Below are positions 50,655 to 59,722 of a stretch of DNA of 64,000 bases, in pieces. The stretch is from contig NZ_JBHZRC010000001.1 in NCBI RefSeq assembly GCF_043641075.1, positions 310,001 through 374,000 on the forward strand, given 5' to 3'. A model generated the notes under the pieces. The model ran no database searches, was not told where the DNA came from, and was given only the letters and a program-made list of their open reading frames with translations. This DNA is from Bacillus_BD oryzisoli_A. GTDB lineage: Bacteria > Bacillota > Bacilli > Bacillales > Cytobacillaceae. Every line of letters starts with the position of its first letter. Position 1 is the first letter of the stretch. The position numbers and the translations under genes were made by a program.

Positions 50655-52274
50655 GTGCCGAGGGAAGGGGGGGGTTTTCTGAAAAGTAAGAAACCATCCT
50701 TACAGAAGAAAATTTTTGGTCTGGTTCTATTACTTGGATTATTGTTAATCCTGCTACTGACAGGATTTTTCAGCTATATGGAAAGCAAGCAAATTGAGGG
50801 AAATAAGGGTAGGATGGCATTGGGAATTTCTAAGACGGTATCGTTTATGCCGACTATTATTGATGCCTTTGAGACAAGCGATCCGGCACGTACCATTCAG
50901 CCTTTGGCTGAGAAGATACGGAAAGAAACTGGCGCAGAGTTTGTTGTTATTGGAAACAAAGAGGGGATAAGATACTCTCATCCTTTACCATCAAAGATTG
51001 GGAAAAAGATGACCGGAGGGGACAATGTTTGGGCGATTAAGGAGGCTGAATATTATGTTTCCAAAGCAAAGGGGTCACTAGGACCATCCATCAGAGGAAA
51101 ATCTCCCATCTTGAACAATAGGGGAGAGGTTATTGGAATTGTTTCCGTAGGTTTTCTACTTGAGGACGTTCAAGAACAAATTCTAACTAGTATCTTCAAG
51201 GTCCTGCTCGTTTCCCTATTTGCTCTTTTGCTTTCATTCATTGGCAGTATCCTTTTGGGAAGAAACATTCGTAAAGATACATTGGGGCTTGAGCCATATG
51301 AAATTGCAGCCCTTTATAAGGAAAAGAACGCTGTGCTTCATGGCGTAAAAGAAGGAATCTTAGCCATCAATAAAGAGGGCTATATTACTATGATGAATCA
51401 GCCGGCAAAAAGACTTTTACACATTCAACGTTCAGTCCGAAATAGTAAGGTAGATGGGTTGTTTCCATCAGAATACTTATATGAAGTGTTGAAGACAGGA
51501 AATGCACAAGAGGATAAAGAAATGGTATGGGGAGATAAAACCGTTATCGTGAATTGTACACCGCTTTTTGATGATAAAGAGGTTAGTGGTGTTGTAGCAT
51601 CATTCCGTGATAAAACAGAAATACAACAAATGGTGAATACAATTTCTGAAGTTAATCGCTATTCAGAGGATTTACGCGCCCAGACACATGAATTTACAAA
51701 TAAGCTGTATGTTTTATCAGGGCTTCTTCAATTAGGCGAGTATGAGGATGCGATTGATATGATCCAAAAGGAAACAAAGGTATTGCAAGTTCAGAATTCA
51801 GTTGTATTTAACCAAATTCAAGATTCAAAGATACAGGCGATTCTATTAGGAAAACTAGGTAAAGCCTCAGAAAAGAAAATCGAGTTTGTGATTTCTCCTG
51901 ACAGTGATTTAGAAACATTGCCGTCCCATTTGAATCTATCAAACCTCATTGTCATTATTGGAAACATTATCGATAATGCTTTTGAAGCTGTAAGTGGCCT
52001 AGATTTTCCAAAGGTACAATTTTTCACTACAGATATTGGCAGTGATATTATCTTTGAGATTTCAGACAATGGTGAGGGAATTGATGAAAAAGAAATTTCG
52101 CTGCTTTTTGACAGGGGTTTTTCGTCTAAAAAAGGGGACTTGCCTAGAGGCTACGGGCTCTCCAATGCAGAAGAAGCTGCAGTAAAAATGAATGGAATGA
52201 TTGAGGTTCATAGTAATCCAGAATCCGGCACGGTCTTTACCGTGTATCTTCCTAAGGAATATAAGAGGAGTTGA
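50655..52274 (+). CDS. Sensor histidine kinase of the CitS/DcuS family
   Basis: 539 aa from the GTG at 50655. Transmembrane helix (about 20-42), extracellular Cache/PASTA-like sCache sensor (about 45-175, TGAEFVVIGNKEGIRYSHPL), second helix (about 180-205), PAS (about 225-330, GVKEGILAINKEGYITMMNQ), SPOB_a-type phospho-His helix (DLRAQTHEFTNKLYVLSGLL) and an ATPase domain (IIGNIIDNAFEAV, ISDNGEGID, GYGLSNAEEAAVK). The start is unsure: a run of eight G (50667-50674) lies between the GTG and a CTG at 50679 that has the better ribosome binding site context. Senses C4- or citrate-type carboxylates, consistent with the transporter downstream. Confidence 0.9.
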   Translation: MPREGGGFLKSKKPSLQKKIFGLVLLLGLLLILLLTGFFSYMESKQIEGNKGRMALGISKTVSFMPTIIDAFETSDPARTIQPLAEKIRKETGAEFVVIGNKEGIRYSHPLPSKIGKKMTGGDNVWAIKEAEYYVSKAKGSLGPSIRGKSPILNNRGEVIGIVSVGFLLEDVQEQILTSIFKVLLVSLFALLLSFIGSILLGRNIRKDTLGLEPYEIAALYKEKNAVLHGVKEGILAINKEGYITMMNQPAKRLLHIQRSVRNSKVDGLFPSEYLYEVLKTGNAQEDKEMVWGDKTVIVNCTPLFDDKEVSGVVASFRDKTEIQQMVNTISEVNRYSEDLRAQTHEFTNKLYVLSGLLQLGEYEDAIDMIQKETKVLQVQNSVVFNQIQDSKIQAILLGKLGKASEKKIEFVISPDSDLETLPSHLNLSNLIVIIGNIIDNAFEAVSGLDFPKVQFFTTDIGSDIIFEISDNGEGIDEKEISLLFDRGFSSKKGDLPRGYGLSNAEEAAVKMNGMIEVHSNPESGTVFTVYLPKEYKRS

Positions 52275-52278
52275 AATA

Positions 52279-52965
52279 TTGGATCCTATAAAAGTAGTCA
52301 TTGCGGAAGATGATTTTCGAGTGGCTGAAATACATGAGAAATTTTTAAAACGGTTTACAGAAGTTGCAGTGGTTGGACGAGCATTGAATGGGGAGCAAAC
52401 CCTTCAAATACTGTCTGAGCATTCCCCAGACTTATTGCTATTAGATGTCTATATGCCTGATATGCTTGGAGCTGATTTGCTTCCTTTGATTCGGGAGCGT
52501 TTTCCAAAGGTTAGTATCATTATGATAACAGCTGCGACCGAAAAAAGCTTCATAGAAAAAGCCTTAAGCTATGGAGTAGACAATTACTTAATCAAGCCTG
52601 TAAATAGGGAGAAATTTAATGAAGTAATGTTAGATTATATTAAAAAATATTCCCTTTTATCCTCCAAGCAAGAGGTCGATCAGCATTATGTGGATCAGCT
52701 TTTTGGTCATAAAAAGCCAAAGATGGTAAAAAAACATACCGGCTTACCAAAAGGAATTGATGAAATTACCCTTGGAAAGGTGAAGACCATTTTATTACAT
52801 CAAAAACAGGGTCTCTCTGCTGAAGAGGTTGGTAATGAAATGGGGGTTTCGAGAATAACTGCACGGCGGTACCTGGAATATTTAACATCAATCAGGGAAA
52901 CAAAAGCGGAAGTCGTTTATGGAACAGTCGGAAGGCCAGAGCGAAAGTATTACCCTATTATGTAA
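52279..52965 (+). CDS. Response regulator of the CitT/DctR family
   Basis: 228-aa DNA-binding response regulator paired with the kinase that ends 4 bp upstream. TTG 52279 follows AAGAGGAG; the frame upstream of it overlaps the kinase gene. Receiver domain: VVIAEDDFRVAEIHEKF, phospho-Asp in LLLLDVYMPDML, Lys in NYLIKPVNREKF. The C-terminal HTH is of the CitB/DcuR type (LSAEEVGNEMGVSRITARRY, then LEYLTSIRETKAE). It probably activates the citrate-type transporter gene that follows, as CitT does for citM in B. subtilis. Confidence 0.93.
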   Translation: MDPIKVVIAEDDFRVAEIHEKFLKRFTEVAVVGRALNGEQTLQILSEHSPDLLLLDVYMPDMLGADLLPLIRERFPKVSIIMITAATEKSFIEKALSYGVDNYLIKPVNREKFNEVMLDYIKKYSLLSSKQEVDQHYVDQLFGHKKPKMVKKHTGLPKGIDEITLGKVKTILLHQKQGLSAEEVGNEMGVSRITARRYLEYLTSIRETKAEVVYGTVGRPERKYYPIM

Positions 52966-53077
52966 GGGTGCCTATGAGGCATCCTTTTATTAATTATTGA
53001 ACAAAGATACTGAATTAATTATTACGGCGTGAACATTATGTACAAAATTGATATTTATTTACGATAATAACATTATT

Positions 53078-53092
53078 TTGTAAACGTTCTCA
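53078..53092 (+). promoter_or_regulatory. CcpA cre site upstream of the citrate-type transporter
   Basis: TTGTAAACGTTCTCA matches the cre consensus WTGNAANCGNWNNCW at every fixed position. It lies 53 bp before the transporter start, so it probably brings glucose repression, as in B. subtilis citM. Confidence 0.8.
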
Positions 53093-53144
53093 TTTTAGAA
53101 TATTTTCACTATTATTAATTTACTAACAAATGAGGTGATGATAA

Positions 53145-54431
53145 ATGCTAGCAATATTAGGATTTTTAATGATTATTGTATTTATGGTATTAATTATGAC
53201 AAGAAGGATATCAGCAATGATTGCACTTATTGTTATACCTGTTGTGTTTGCATTGATCGGAGGATTCGGAAAAGATATAGGGCCTATGGCGCTTGAAGGA
53301 ATAAAAAGTGTTGCGCCAACCGGAATCATGATATTGTTCGCTATCCTCTTTTTCGGTATTATGATTGACGCTGGAGTATTTGATCCAATCATATCTACTA
53401 TCTTGAAAATTGTAAAAGGTGACCCAGTTAAAATAGCGATTGGTACTGCAGTACTCGCTCTATTAATCTCACTTGACGGGGATGGAACAACTACATATAT
53501 GATTACAATTTCAGCAATGCTTCCTTTATATAAACGGATTGGAATGAGACCGTTAATCTTGGCTGGAATAGCTGTATCATCTTCAGGAGTTATGAACCTT
53601 CTTCCATGGGGAGGTCCTACTGCGAGAGCAATGACTGCCCTGCAGCTGGAAATGGGCGATGTTTTTACTCCTGTTATCCCAAGCATGATTGGAGGCATAG
53701 TATTTGTTTTATTCATGGCCTACTGCCTTGGTAGGAAAGAACGGAAACGGATTGGCGTTCTAGAAATTGATTACGGGACAGTCGCGATGATGGCCGCAAC
53801 ATCAGAAGCTGATATTCTTAAACGACCAAAACTAATACTTGTTAATTATCTATTGATCATCGTTCTATTGGTAGCACTTATTCAAGAGCTGCTTCCGGCT
53901 ACGGTATTGTTTATGCTTGGATTTGCAATTGCGATAACATTGAATTATCCCAATTTGCATGAACAAAAAGAGCGGATTATGCACTATGCAGATAATGCAT
54001 TGTCTGTTGTATCGATGGTTTTTGCTGCAGGTATTTTCACGGGGGTTCTCGCTGGAACAGAAATGGTAGACGCTATGGCCAATTCGATGATTACTCATAT
54101 TCCGGATAATCTTGGTTCACAATTAACGATTATTACAGCTGTTATCAGTGCACCTTTTACATTCTTTATGTCAAATGATGCCTTTTATTACGGTGTACTG
54201 CCATTGCTTTCCAAAGCAGCAAGCATATACGGAATTGACCCGGCTTTAATTGCGAGGGCATCCCTGCTAGGACAACCTGTTCACCTTTTAAGCCCATTAG
54301 TACCTTCCACGTATTTATTAGTCGGAATGGTTGGAGAAGATTTTGGAGATTTGCAGCGCATGTTTTTAAAATGGGCCTGCGGGTCGACTTTAGCTATGAT
54401 GATCGTTGCTGTTGTCCTATCTATAATTTAA
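53145..54431 (+). CDS. CitMHS-family citrate/carboxylate transporter
   Basis: 428-aa polytopic membrane protein with about 11-12 helices, of the CitMHS family (metal-citrate/proton symporters such as CitM and CitH). Family motifs: LAILGFLMIIVFMVLIMTRR, FFGIMIDAGVFDPIISTILK, LISLDGDGTTTYMITISAML, SGVMNLLPWGGPTARAMTAL and FFMSNDAFYYGVLPLL. AGGTGATG ribosome binding site. It follows the CitST-like system and the cre site, so induction by substrate and repression by glucose are both likely. The cation and acid specificity cannot be read from sequence. Confidence 0.93.
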   Translation: MLAILGFLMIIVFMVLIMTRRISAMIALIVIPVVFALIGGFGKDIGPMALEGIKSVAPTGIMILFAILFFGIMIDAGVFDPIISTILKIVKGDPVKIAIGTAVLALLISLDGDGTTTYMITISAMLPLYKRIGMRPLILAGIAVSSSGVMNLLPWGGPTARAMTALQLEMGDVFTPVIPSMIGGIVFVLFMAYCLGRKERKRIGVLEIDYGTVAMMAATSEADILKRPKLILVNYLLIIVLLVALIQELLPATVLFMLGFAIAITLNYPNLHEQKERIMHYADNALSVVSMVFAAGIFTGVLAGTEMVDAMANSMITHIPDNLGSQLTIITAVISAPFTFFMSNDAFYYGVLPLLSKAASIYGIDPALIARASLLGQPVHLLSPLVPSTYLLVGMVGEDFGDLQRMFLKWACGSTLAMMIVAVVLSII

Positions 54432-54467
54432 ATCTATTATTATGATAAACAACTATTAAAGTTTGAT

Positions 54468-54508
54468 AAAGTCCAAAAACTTGAGATTTAAAGTTTTTGG
54501 ACTTTGTT
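54468..54508 (+). terminator. Terminator after the citrate-type transporter
   Basis: AAAGTCCAAAAACTT pairs with AAGTTTTTGGACTTT over an 8-nt loop. Confidence 0.92.
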
Positions 54509-54537
54509 GATGTTAAAGAAAAGGCAGGGTGTATATT

Positions 54538-55461
54538 ATGGATGTATTCTTTCTAATCTTATTAAATGTAGTGTTACCTGTGTTTGTACTAATTGTCATA
54601 GGAGTGTTTCTCCATAGAAGGTTTCAATTTGATATGAACACATTATCAAAATTAAATAACTATTTGCTCATGCCAGCAGTTAGTTTTGTGAATGTATACC
54701 AAAATAACATTGGTGGGAAAACACTTGTTCATATTCTAGGATTTTTAGCAGCTCAAGGATTGTGCTTAATGTTCATAAGCTCGGCCATGGCAAAAATCGC
54801 AAAATTCGAGAATGGATTAGCCTCAACCTTTAAAAATAGTATCGTACTAAATAACTCTGGAAATTTTGGCATGCCAGTCAGTCAGCTTGTATTTCAGCAT
54901 AACCCTGCAGGTGCATCGATTCAGGTGGTTGTTATGATTTTTCAAAATCTATTGACTTATACATACGGTCTATTAAATTCTGTCTCTGTGGATCGAAGCG
55001 GATTACAAGCAGTAAAGGAATTTCTAAAAAATCCAGTCATTTATGCTTTTGCCTTAGGATTAATCCTTCAGGTTACGAATATAAAACTGCCTGATTTTTT
55101 ATGGACTCCTATTGAAAATACTTCAAATGCTTTTATAGCTGTAGCTCTGATTACCCTTGGTGCACAAAGTGCCTATATTAAAATAAGACATTTTTCGGTT
55201 GAATTATATTTGAGCTTATTTGGCCGTCTGATTCTTTCACCTATTGTGGCCTTTACGATTATTTTGATCTTCAATCTCGAGGGAACGACCGCACAGGCAT
55301 TATTTATAGCAAGCTCTTTCCCTACGTCAAGAAACAGCGCCTTATTCGCATTAGAATACGGCAATCACCCGGAATATGCCGCACAAGCTGTTTTAATGTC
55401 TACTATTTTTAGTATCATCACGGTAACAACAGTTGTTTATTTGTCAACCATCCTATTTTAG
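54538..55461 (+). CDS. AEC-family transporter
   Basis: 307-aa polytopic protein of the auxin efflux carrier (AEC/Mem_trans) family, with about ten helices. Typical are the inverted repeats with proline/asparagine crossovers: LSKLNNYLLMPAVSFVNVYQ in the first half and FIAVALITLGAQSAYIKI and IASSFPTSRNSALFALEYGN in the second. Family members export or import organic acids such as malate or malonate. It follows the citrate-type transporter after a terminator, so it is a separate unit in the same carboxylate region. The ATG at 54538 is used; an in-frame GTG at 54529 is an alternative. Confidence 0.88.
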   Translation: MDVFFLILLNVVLPVFVLIVIGVFLHRRFQFDMNTLSKLNNYLLMPAVSFVNVYQNNIGGKTLVHILGFLAAQGLCLMFISSAMAKIAKFENGLASTFKNSIVLNNSGNFGMPVSQLVFQHNPAGASIQVVVMIFQNLLTYTYGLLNSVSVDRSGLQAVKEFLKNPVIYAFALGLILQVTNIKLPDFLWTPIENTSNAFIAVALITLGAQSAYIKIRHFSVELYLSLFGRLILSPIVAFTIILIFNLEGTTAQALFIASSFPTSRNSALFALEYGNHPEYAAQAVLMSTIFSIITVTTVVYLSTILF

Positions 55462-55473
55462 GTAGAATGAATA

Positions 55474-55501
55474 AATTGGATTAAATCATATTAATCCAAT
55501 T
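55474..55501. terminator. Stem-loop after the AEC transporter
   Basis: AATTGGATTAA pairs with TTAATCCAATT over a 6-nt loop; no long T-run, so terminator strength is doubtful. Confidence 0.5.
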
Positions 55502-55627
55502 GGATGAGTACAAAAACGATATTTTGCTTTATTATACATATTGGTAGTACACTAAAGTAATAGTTTTATAGGACAACGGGGTGGTTTCAATTCTTATAAA
55601 ATAATTTGTGAAAAGGAGTACAGACAA

Positions 55628-56068
55628 ATGTTGGTAAAGCTTATTTTTCCATTGCTAGCATTGATAGGCGGCATGGCACTCGCGACACAGGGGCAAATTA
55701 ATGGCGGCCTGGGTAAAAAGGTTGGCGTAATAGAAGGTTCCTTTATTAGCTTTTCAATTGGAACATTGGCTTTATTATTCATTCTATTATTTTTTGGAAA
55801 TGGCAACATTTCAAGCGTATCACAGGTGCCTAAATGGCAATTAATTGGGGGCTTATTAGGAGCTTTTTATGTGGTCGTGCAGGTTATTGTTGTTCCTAAA
55901 ATAGGAGTTTCAGCTTCTTTAATGGCCGTAATTGTCGGTCAGATTATTCTAGGCGCAGTAATTGATCACTATGGATTTTTTGGCGGTCATCGTTTTCCAA
56001 TTGATAAACAGAAATTAATCGCCATTTTATTATTGTTATTTTCATTATATTTATATATGAAAAAATAA
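55628..56068 (+). CDS. YdcZ-like DMT-family membrane protein (DUF606)
   Basis: 146-aa membrane protein with five helices: the DUF606/YdcZ half-size drug/metabolite transporter type. The signature ALATQGQINGGLGKKVG is near the N-terminus, followed by LIGGLLGAFYVVVQVIVVP and VGQIILGAVIDHYGFFGGHR with the family DxxGxF pattern. Proteins of this size usually act as dimers; the substrate is unknown. The GarR-type reductase gene starts 28 bp downstream, so the two are probably cotranscribed. Confidence 0.88.
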   Translation: MLVKLIFPLLALIGGMALATQGQINGGLGKKVGVIEGSFISFSIGTLALLFILLFFGNGNISSVSQVPKWQLIGGLLGAFYVVVQVIVVPKIGVSASLMAVIVGQIILGAVIDHYGFFGGHRFPIDKQKLIAILLLLFSLYLYMKK

Positions 56069-56096
56069 TAGCAAACAAGGAGAGGGAGGAAGGACA

Positions 56097-56996
56097 ATGA
56101 AAATAGGTTTTATCGGATTAGGAACAATGGGACATCCAATGGCCCATCATATTCTGAAAAATGGATATGAGCTGGTGATTTATAATCGTACGATCGAGAA
56201 AATGAATACTCTTGAACAAAAGGGTGCTATTGTTGCCCATTCTCCCAAAGAAGTTGCTGAGCAATGTGAAATTGTTTTCACAATGCTGACAGCAGATGCT
56301 GCTGTTAAGGAAGTGATTCTTGGTGAGGATGGCGTTGTCTATGGCGCAAAACCTGGCCTAGTTGTTGTCGACTCCAGCACAATTTCACCTGAGACAAGTA
56401 AAAGGGTGGCTGCAGAGCTTGAAAAGGTTCAGATTGACATGCTAGATGCGCCTGTAACTGGTAGTGAACCACAAGCAATTGAAGGGATATTAACCTTTAT
56501 GGTAGGCGGTAAAAAAGAAATTTTCGAAAAATGCCTGCCACTATTTAATATCATGGGCAAGAACGCCTATTATATAGGAGACCATGGAAAGGGATCCTAC
56601 ACGAAGCTGGCTAATAATTCCTTAGCTGCAATTAATCTATTAGCATTCTCAGAAGCCATGACGATGGCAGCAAAAGCAGGAGTTGATCCAGAAATCTTTG
56701 TAAAGGTTGTCAGTGGCGGGGGGGCCAGAAGCGCCATGGTCGAGAACAAAGCAGAAAAAGTGATGAACCGCGATTTTACCCCACATTTTATGGCACAGCT
56801 GTTACATAAGGACCTTGGTCTTGCTGCTGAGGTCGCAAAGGAATTAGAGATCTCTACACCGATGCTTGGAGTAGGAAAAGAGATTTTTCAAATGGCCAAG
56901 GCAAAGGGGTATGGTACAGAAGATATGAGTGCCGTTATTAAATGCTATGAAGAATGGGCTGGTATTACCGTTTCCAAGGTAAAAGAAGAAGTCTAA
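56097..56996 (+). CDS. Tartronate semialdehyde/3-hydroxyisobutyrate reductase-type enzyme (GarR-like)
   Basis: 299-aa NAD(P)-dependent beta-hydroxyacid dehydrogenase. Rossmann signature KIGFIGLGTMGHPMAHHILK, substrate motif LDAPVTGSEPQAIEGILTFM, and catalytic Lys in GSYTKLANNSLAAINLLAFS. These match 2-hydroxy-3-oxopropionate and 3-hydroxyisobutyrate dehydrogenases. With the aldolase at 49697, a glucarate-type route giving glycerate is a reasonable reading, though not proven. Good AGGGAGG ribosome binding site; a bidirectional terminator follows. Confidence 0.88.
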   Translation: MKIGFIGLGTMGHPMAHHILKNGYELVIYNRTIEKMNTLEQKGAIVAHSPKEVAEQCEIVFTMLTADAAVKEVILGEDGVVYGAKPGLVVVDSSTISPETSKRVAAELEKVQIDMLDAPVTGSEPQAIEGILTFMVGGKKEIFEKCLPLFNIMGKNAYYIGDHGKGSYTKLANNSLAAINLLAFSEAMTMAAKAGVDPEIFVKVVSGGGARSAMVENKAEKVMNRDFTPHFMAQLLHKDLGLAAEVAKELEISTPMLGVGKEIFQMAKAKGYGTEDMSAVIKCYEEWAGITVSKVKEEV

Positions 56997-57003
56997 TAAA
57001 CCT

Positions 57004-57041
57004 AAAACGCCGTTAAAACAGTTGAGTTTAACGGCGTTTTT
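57004..57041. terminator. Bidirectional terminator between the reductase and the MFS gene
   Basis: AAAACGCCGTTAAA pairs with TTTAACGGCGTTTT over a 9-nt loop, between two convergent genes. Confidence 0.92.
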
Positions 57042-57046
57042 GCATT

Positions 57047-58555
57047 TTATTTAACGACAGCACCAGGTGCCCTATTTTGATTTTCAATTTTGCTAACTGC
57101 TTCAGCACTTGTATCAACTCGTTTTACAAATAGGGCTAATACTAGTGCTACAATATTTACGATAAATGTAACGTAGAAGGAATATTGAATACCGGTTAAT
57201 AATGCCTGCTGTGTTAATGCAGCGGTTGTAGCCTCTGTTAAAGTTGTTGGATCAACGCTTGACATTAAACTTGTAGCTTCTGATTTTGTAACAGAGTTCA
57301 TAATCGTTACCAAAACAGCTGTACCAATGGAACCAGCAACTTGTTGCGCTGTATTATTAATCGCTGTACCGTGTGGATTTAAACGAGTTGGCAGCTGGTT
57401 TAATCCATTTGTCATTATTGGCATCATTACCATTGACATTCCGAACATACGCAATGAGTAAATCAAAATAATATGGGTATAGCTGGAATCGATTTGAAGG
57501 TGTGCAAGCATGTATGTTGATACAGCCGTAACCGTTAGTCCGATTATTGCTAGAATGCGAGGACCAAATCGATCGAAAAGCTTACCAGTAATAGGGGACA
57601 TTATTCCCATTATAACTGCACCAGGTAACATCATAAGACCTGAGTCTAGCGGTGAGATTCCGCGAACACTTTGTACATATGCAGGTGTTAAAATCATACC
57701 GGAAAACATGGCGATTGAGTTTACAATAGAAATAACAGATCCAAGGGCAAACATAGGATATTTGTAAGCACGTAAATCTAATAATGGTTTTTCCATACTT
57801 ACTTGGCGAATGATGAAAGAAATTAAAGCAATTCCTCCCACTATTAATGTGGTTAAGACAATTCCATCGGTCCAGCCATCTGAGCTGGCAGAACTACATC
57901 CATATAAAATCCCTCCAAAACCAATACAGGATAAAACAACTGATAAATAATCAAGTGTCGACTGTTTGTTTTGCTCCATCACATTTTCTGCTTTCCAAAT
58001 TGCAAGAATAAGACTGATAACAGCCAATGGCAGAATCATTTCAAATAATACACGCCAGTCATGGTACTCTACAATATAGCCAGATAACGTAGGTCCAATT
58101 GCCGGTGCTGTAATCATAACTAAACCGAAAATCCCCATTGCAGCTCCTCGCTTTTCACGCGGGAAACTGATTAACATGATATTCATTAATAATGGTCCCA
58201 TCACTGAAGAGCCTGCTGCCTGCACCATACGTCCAGTTAACAGGATGCTAAAGTTTGGTGCATAAGCTGCTAAAGCAGTTCCTAAAGTGAAAATCGCTAA
58301 CGAAGTAATAAATAAATGTCGGTTCGAAAAGCGAGTAAGTAAAAAAGCTGATGTCGGAATTAAGACACCGCTGACAAGCATATAACCAGTTGCAAGCCAT
58401 TGTACAGTTGAGTAATCTTGAATTTTTAAATCAACCATAATAGACGGTAATGCTACATTTAATAAGGAGTTGTTTAAAAATGAAACAAAAGCTCCAATAA
58501 ATAAAATAACAATCATCACATAGGGTGTTTTTTTATTTTGTAAAGTTGAATCCAT
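57047..58555 (-). CDS. DHA2-family MFS multidrug exporter (EmrB/QacA type)
   Basis: 502-aa proton-driven drug exporter with about 14 helices. Motifs: FLNNSLLNVALPSIMVDLKI (motif D1), GRMVQAAGSSVMGPLLMNIM (motif B region), LMMLPGAVIMGIMSPITGKL (motif C-like) and NPHGTAINNTAQQVAGSIGT near the end, all usual for DHA2. The ATG at 58555 (MDSTLQNKK) follows AGAGGG; the frame is open 22 codons further. Divergent to a TetR-type regulator with an inverted repeat between them, implying efflux control by that regulator. The substrate is unknown. Confidence 0.93.
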   Translation of the reverse strand: MDSTLQNKKTPYVMIVILFIGAFVSFLNNSLLNVALPSIMVDLKIQDYSTVQWLATGYMLVSGVLIPTSAFLLTRFSNRHLFITSLAIFTLGTALAAYAPNFSILLTGRMVQAAGSSVMGPLLMNIMLISFPREKRGAAMGIFGLVMITAPAIGPTLSGYIVEYHDWRVLFEMILPLAVISLILAIWKAENVMEQNKQSTLDYLSVVLSCIGFGGILYGCSSASSDGWTDGIVLTTLIVGGIALISFIIRQVSMEKPLLDLRAYKYPMFALGSVISIVNSIAMFSGMILTPAYVQSVRGISPLDSGLMMLPGAVIMGIMSPITGKLFDRFGPRILAIIGLTVTAVSTYMLAHLQIDSSYTHIILIYSLRMFGMSMVMMPIMTNGLNQLPTRLNPHGTAINNTAQQVAGSIGTAVLVTIMNSVTKSEATSLMSSVDPTTLTEATTAALTQQALLTGIQYSFYVTFIVNIVALVLALFVKRVDTSAEAVSKIENQNRAPGAVVK

Positions 58556-58634
58556 CCTTCTCATCCCTCTATATTTATTTTTCACTTGATTTATTTTATA
58601 CTCATAGTTCAATTTATGCAACGTTTTTGTACTC

Positions 58635-58680
58635 TTAGTATAAATGAGGTTGAATTTCTAGCAATTGGAATATATACTAA
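58635..58680. promoter_or_regulatory. Inverted repeat in the mfs-tetR intergenic region
   Basis: TTAGTATA (58635-58642) and TATACTAA (58673-58680) are perfect 8-bp inverted copies 30 bp apart in the divergent promoter region, a candidate operator pair for the TetR protein. Confidence 0.45.
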
Positions 58681-58715
58681 ACTTAGTTAGCATGGCGGGA
58701 GGGCGGCTAAGATAC

Positions 58716-59588
58716 ATGAATAATAAGAAAAGAAAAGTGGCTGACATTGCCTTAAAGCTGTTTGTAGAGAAAGGGATTCAGCAAACCTCTATCCAGGAAA
58801 TTATTGAAAAAGCAAATATCTCGAAAGGGACTTTCTATAATTACTTCTCATCTAAAAATGATTGTATTGCGGACATTTTAGAATTTCTTCGATATGATGC
58901 AAGTCAGCAGCGAATTGCTATCCAAATTGGAAGGGATACGAAGGACCGCGATGTATTTATAGAACAAATTACGATACTGCTTCGATTAAATGAGGAACGA
59001 AATGTGCAGCCCTTATTTGAGGCCATTTTGTCCTCTAATGAAACCGATTTAAAAAAATTGGTCATGCAGCATCGCGTGTTTGAAATGGAATGGCTGACGA
59101 ATCGCATTATTGAAGTGATGGGAGAAGAAATAAGGGATTATGCATTTGAAGGATCGGTTTTATTTTATGGTATGCTGCAATATATGTTGTTTACATTAAG
59201 AGTAACGAATAGTTCGTATTCATTACATCATTTAGTAGATGTAATTTTGTCCTATCTTGAATTAATTATGCCTTTTATGATGAAAAGAGGCAGTGCCATG
59301 GTTAATTATTCTGCGATAGATTTATTGAGTGCAAATGTAAATAAAAAAATAGTAACGAAATTAGAGTTAATAGAATTAAGTGAGCACCTGAAGGAACAGT
59401 ATTCCTTTAATGAAGAGCAGATGGACTTATTGGATGCCATTTTAAATGAACTACATCGAGAAAGGATTCGTAAGGTTGTACTTCAACCCTTATTAAAACC
59501 ATTTCAAAAATTATTTAATGAAACAACCATTGAATCGCAAGTCGTTCAATTCACAAATTTGGTTTGGTATTATTTACGAACTATTTAA
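58716..59588 (+). CDS. TetR/AcrR-family transcriptional regulator
   Basis: 290-aa regulator, longer than usual for TetR. The HTH is canonical: VADIALKLFVEKGIQQTSIQ, then EKANISKGTFYNYFSSKNDC. The ligand domain is followed by an extra C-terminal helical part (about 205-290, ELIELSEHLKEQYSFNEEQM). The ATG at 58716 starts MNNKKRKVADIA and lies 12 bp after GGGAGGG; an in-frame ATG at 58692 is possible. It is divergent from the DHA2 exporter, so it very probably represses that gene. A terminator follows. Confidence 0.9.
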   Translation: MNNKKRKVADIALKLFVEKGIQQTSIQEIIEKANISKGTFYNYFSSKNDCIADILEFLRYDASQQRIAIQIGRDTKDRDVFIEQITILLRLNEERNVQPLFEAILSSNETDLKKLVMQHRVFEMEWLTNRIIEVMGEEIRDYAFEGSVLFYGMLQYMLFTLRVTNSSYSLHHLVDVILSYLELIMPFMMKRGSAMVNYSAIDLLSANVNKKIVTKLELIELSEHLKEQYSFNEEQMDLLDAILNELHRERIRKVVLQPLLKPFQKLFNETTIESQVVQFTNLVWYYLRTI

Positions 59589-59612
59589 TTGTATAATTTA
59601 GTAAATAAAATG

Positions 59613-59647
59613 GCGTATAAACTGATGACAGTTTATACGCTATTTTC
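59613..59647 (+). terminator. Terminator after tetR
   Basis: GCGTATAAACTG pairs with CAGTTTATACGC over a 4-nt loop, followed by TATTTTCT. Confidence 0.9.
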
Positions 59648-59722
59648 TATTATATAGGTGGCTTTGAATAGTAACGAATCTTACTGGAAATTCTAATGAA
59701 CATCAGCTAGAGGAGGCTAACG

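Noticed and set aside
53123..53716. 197-codon reverse-strand frame over the citrate-type transporter
   Set aside because: Rich in Ile/Pro/Asn as expected from the antisense of a membrane protein; no start context.
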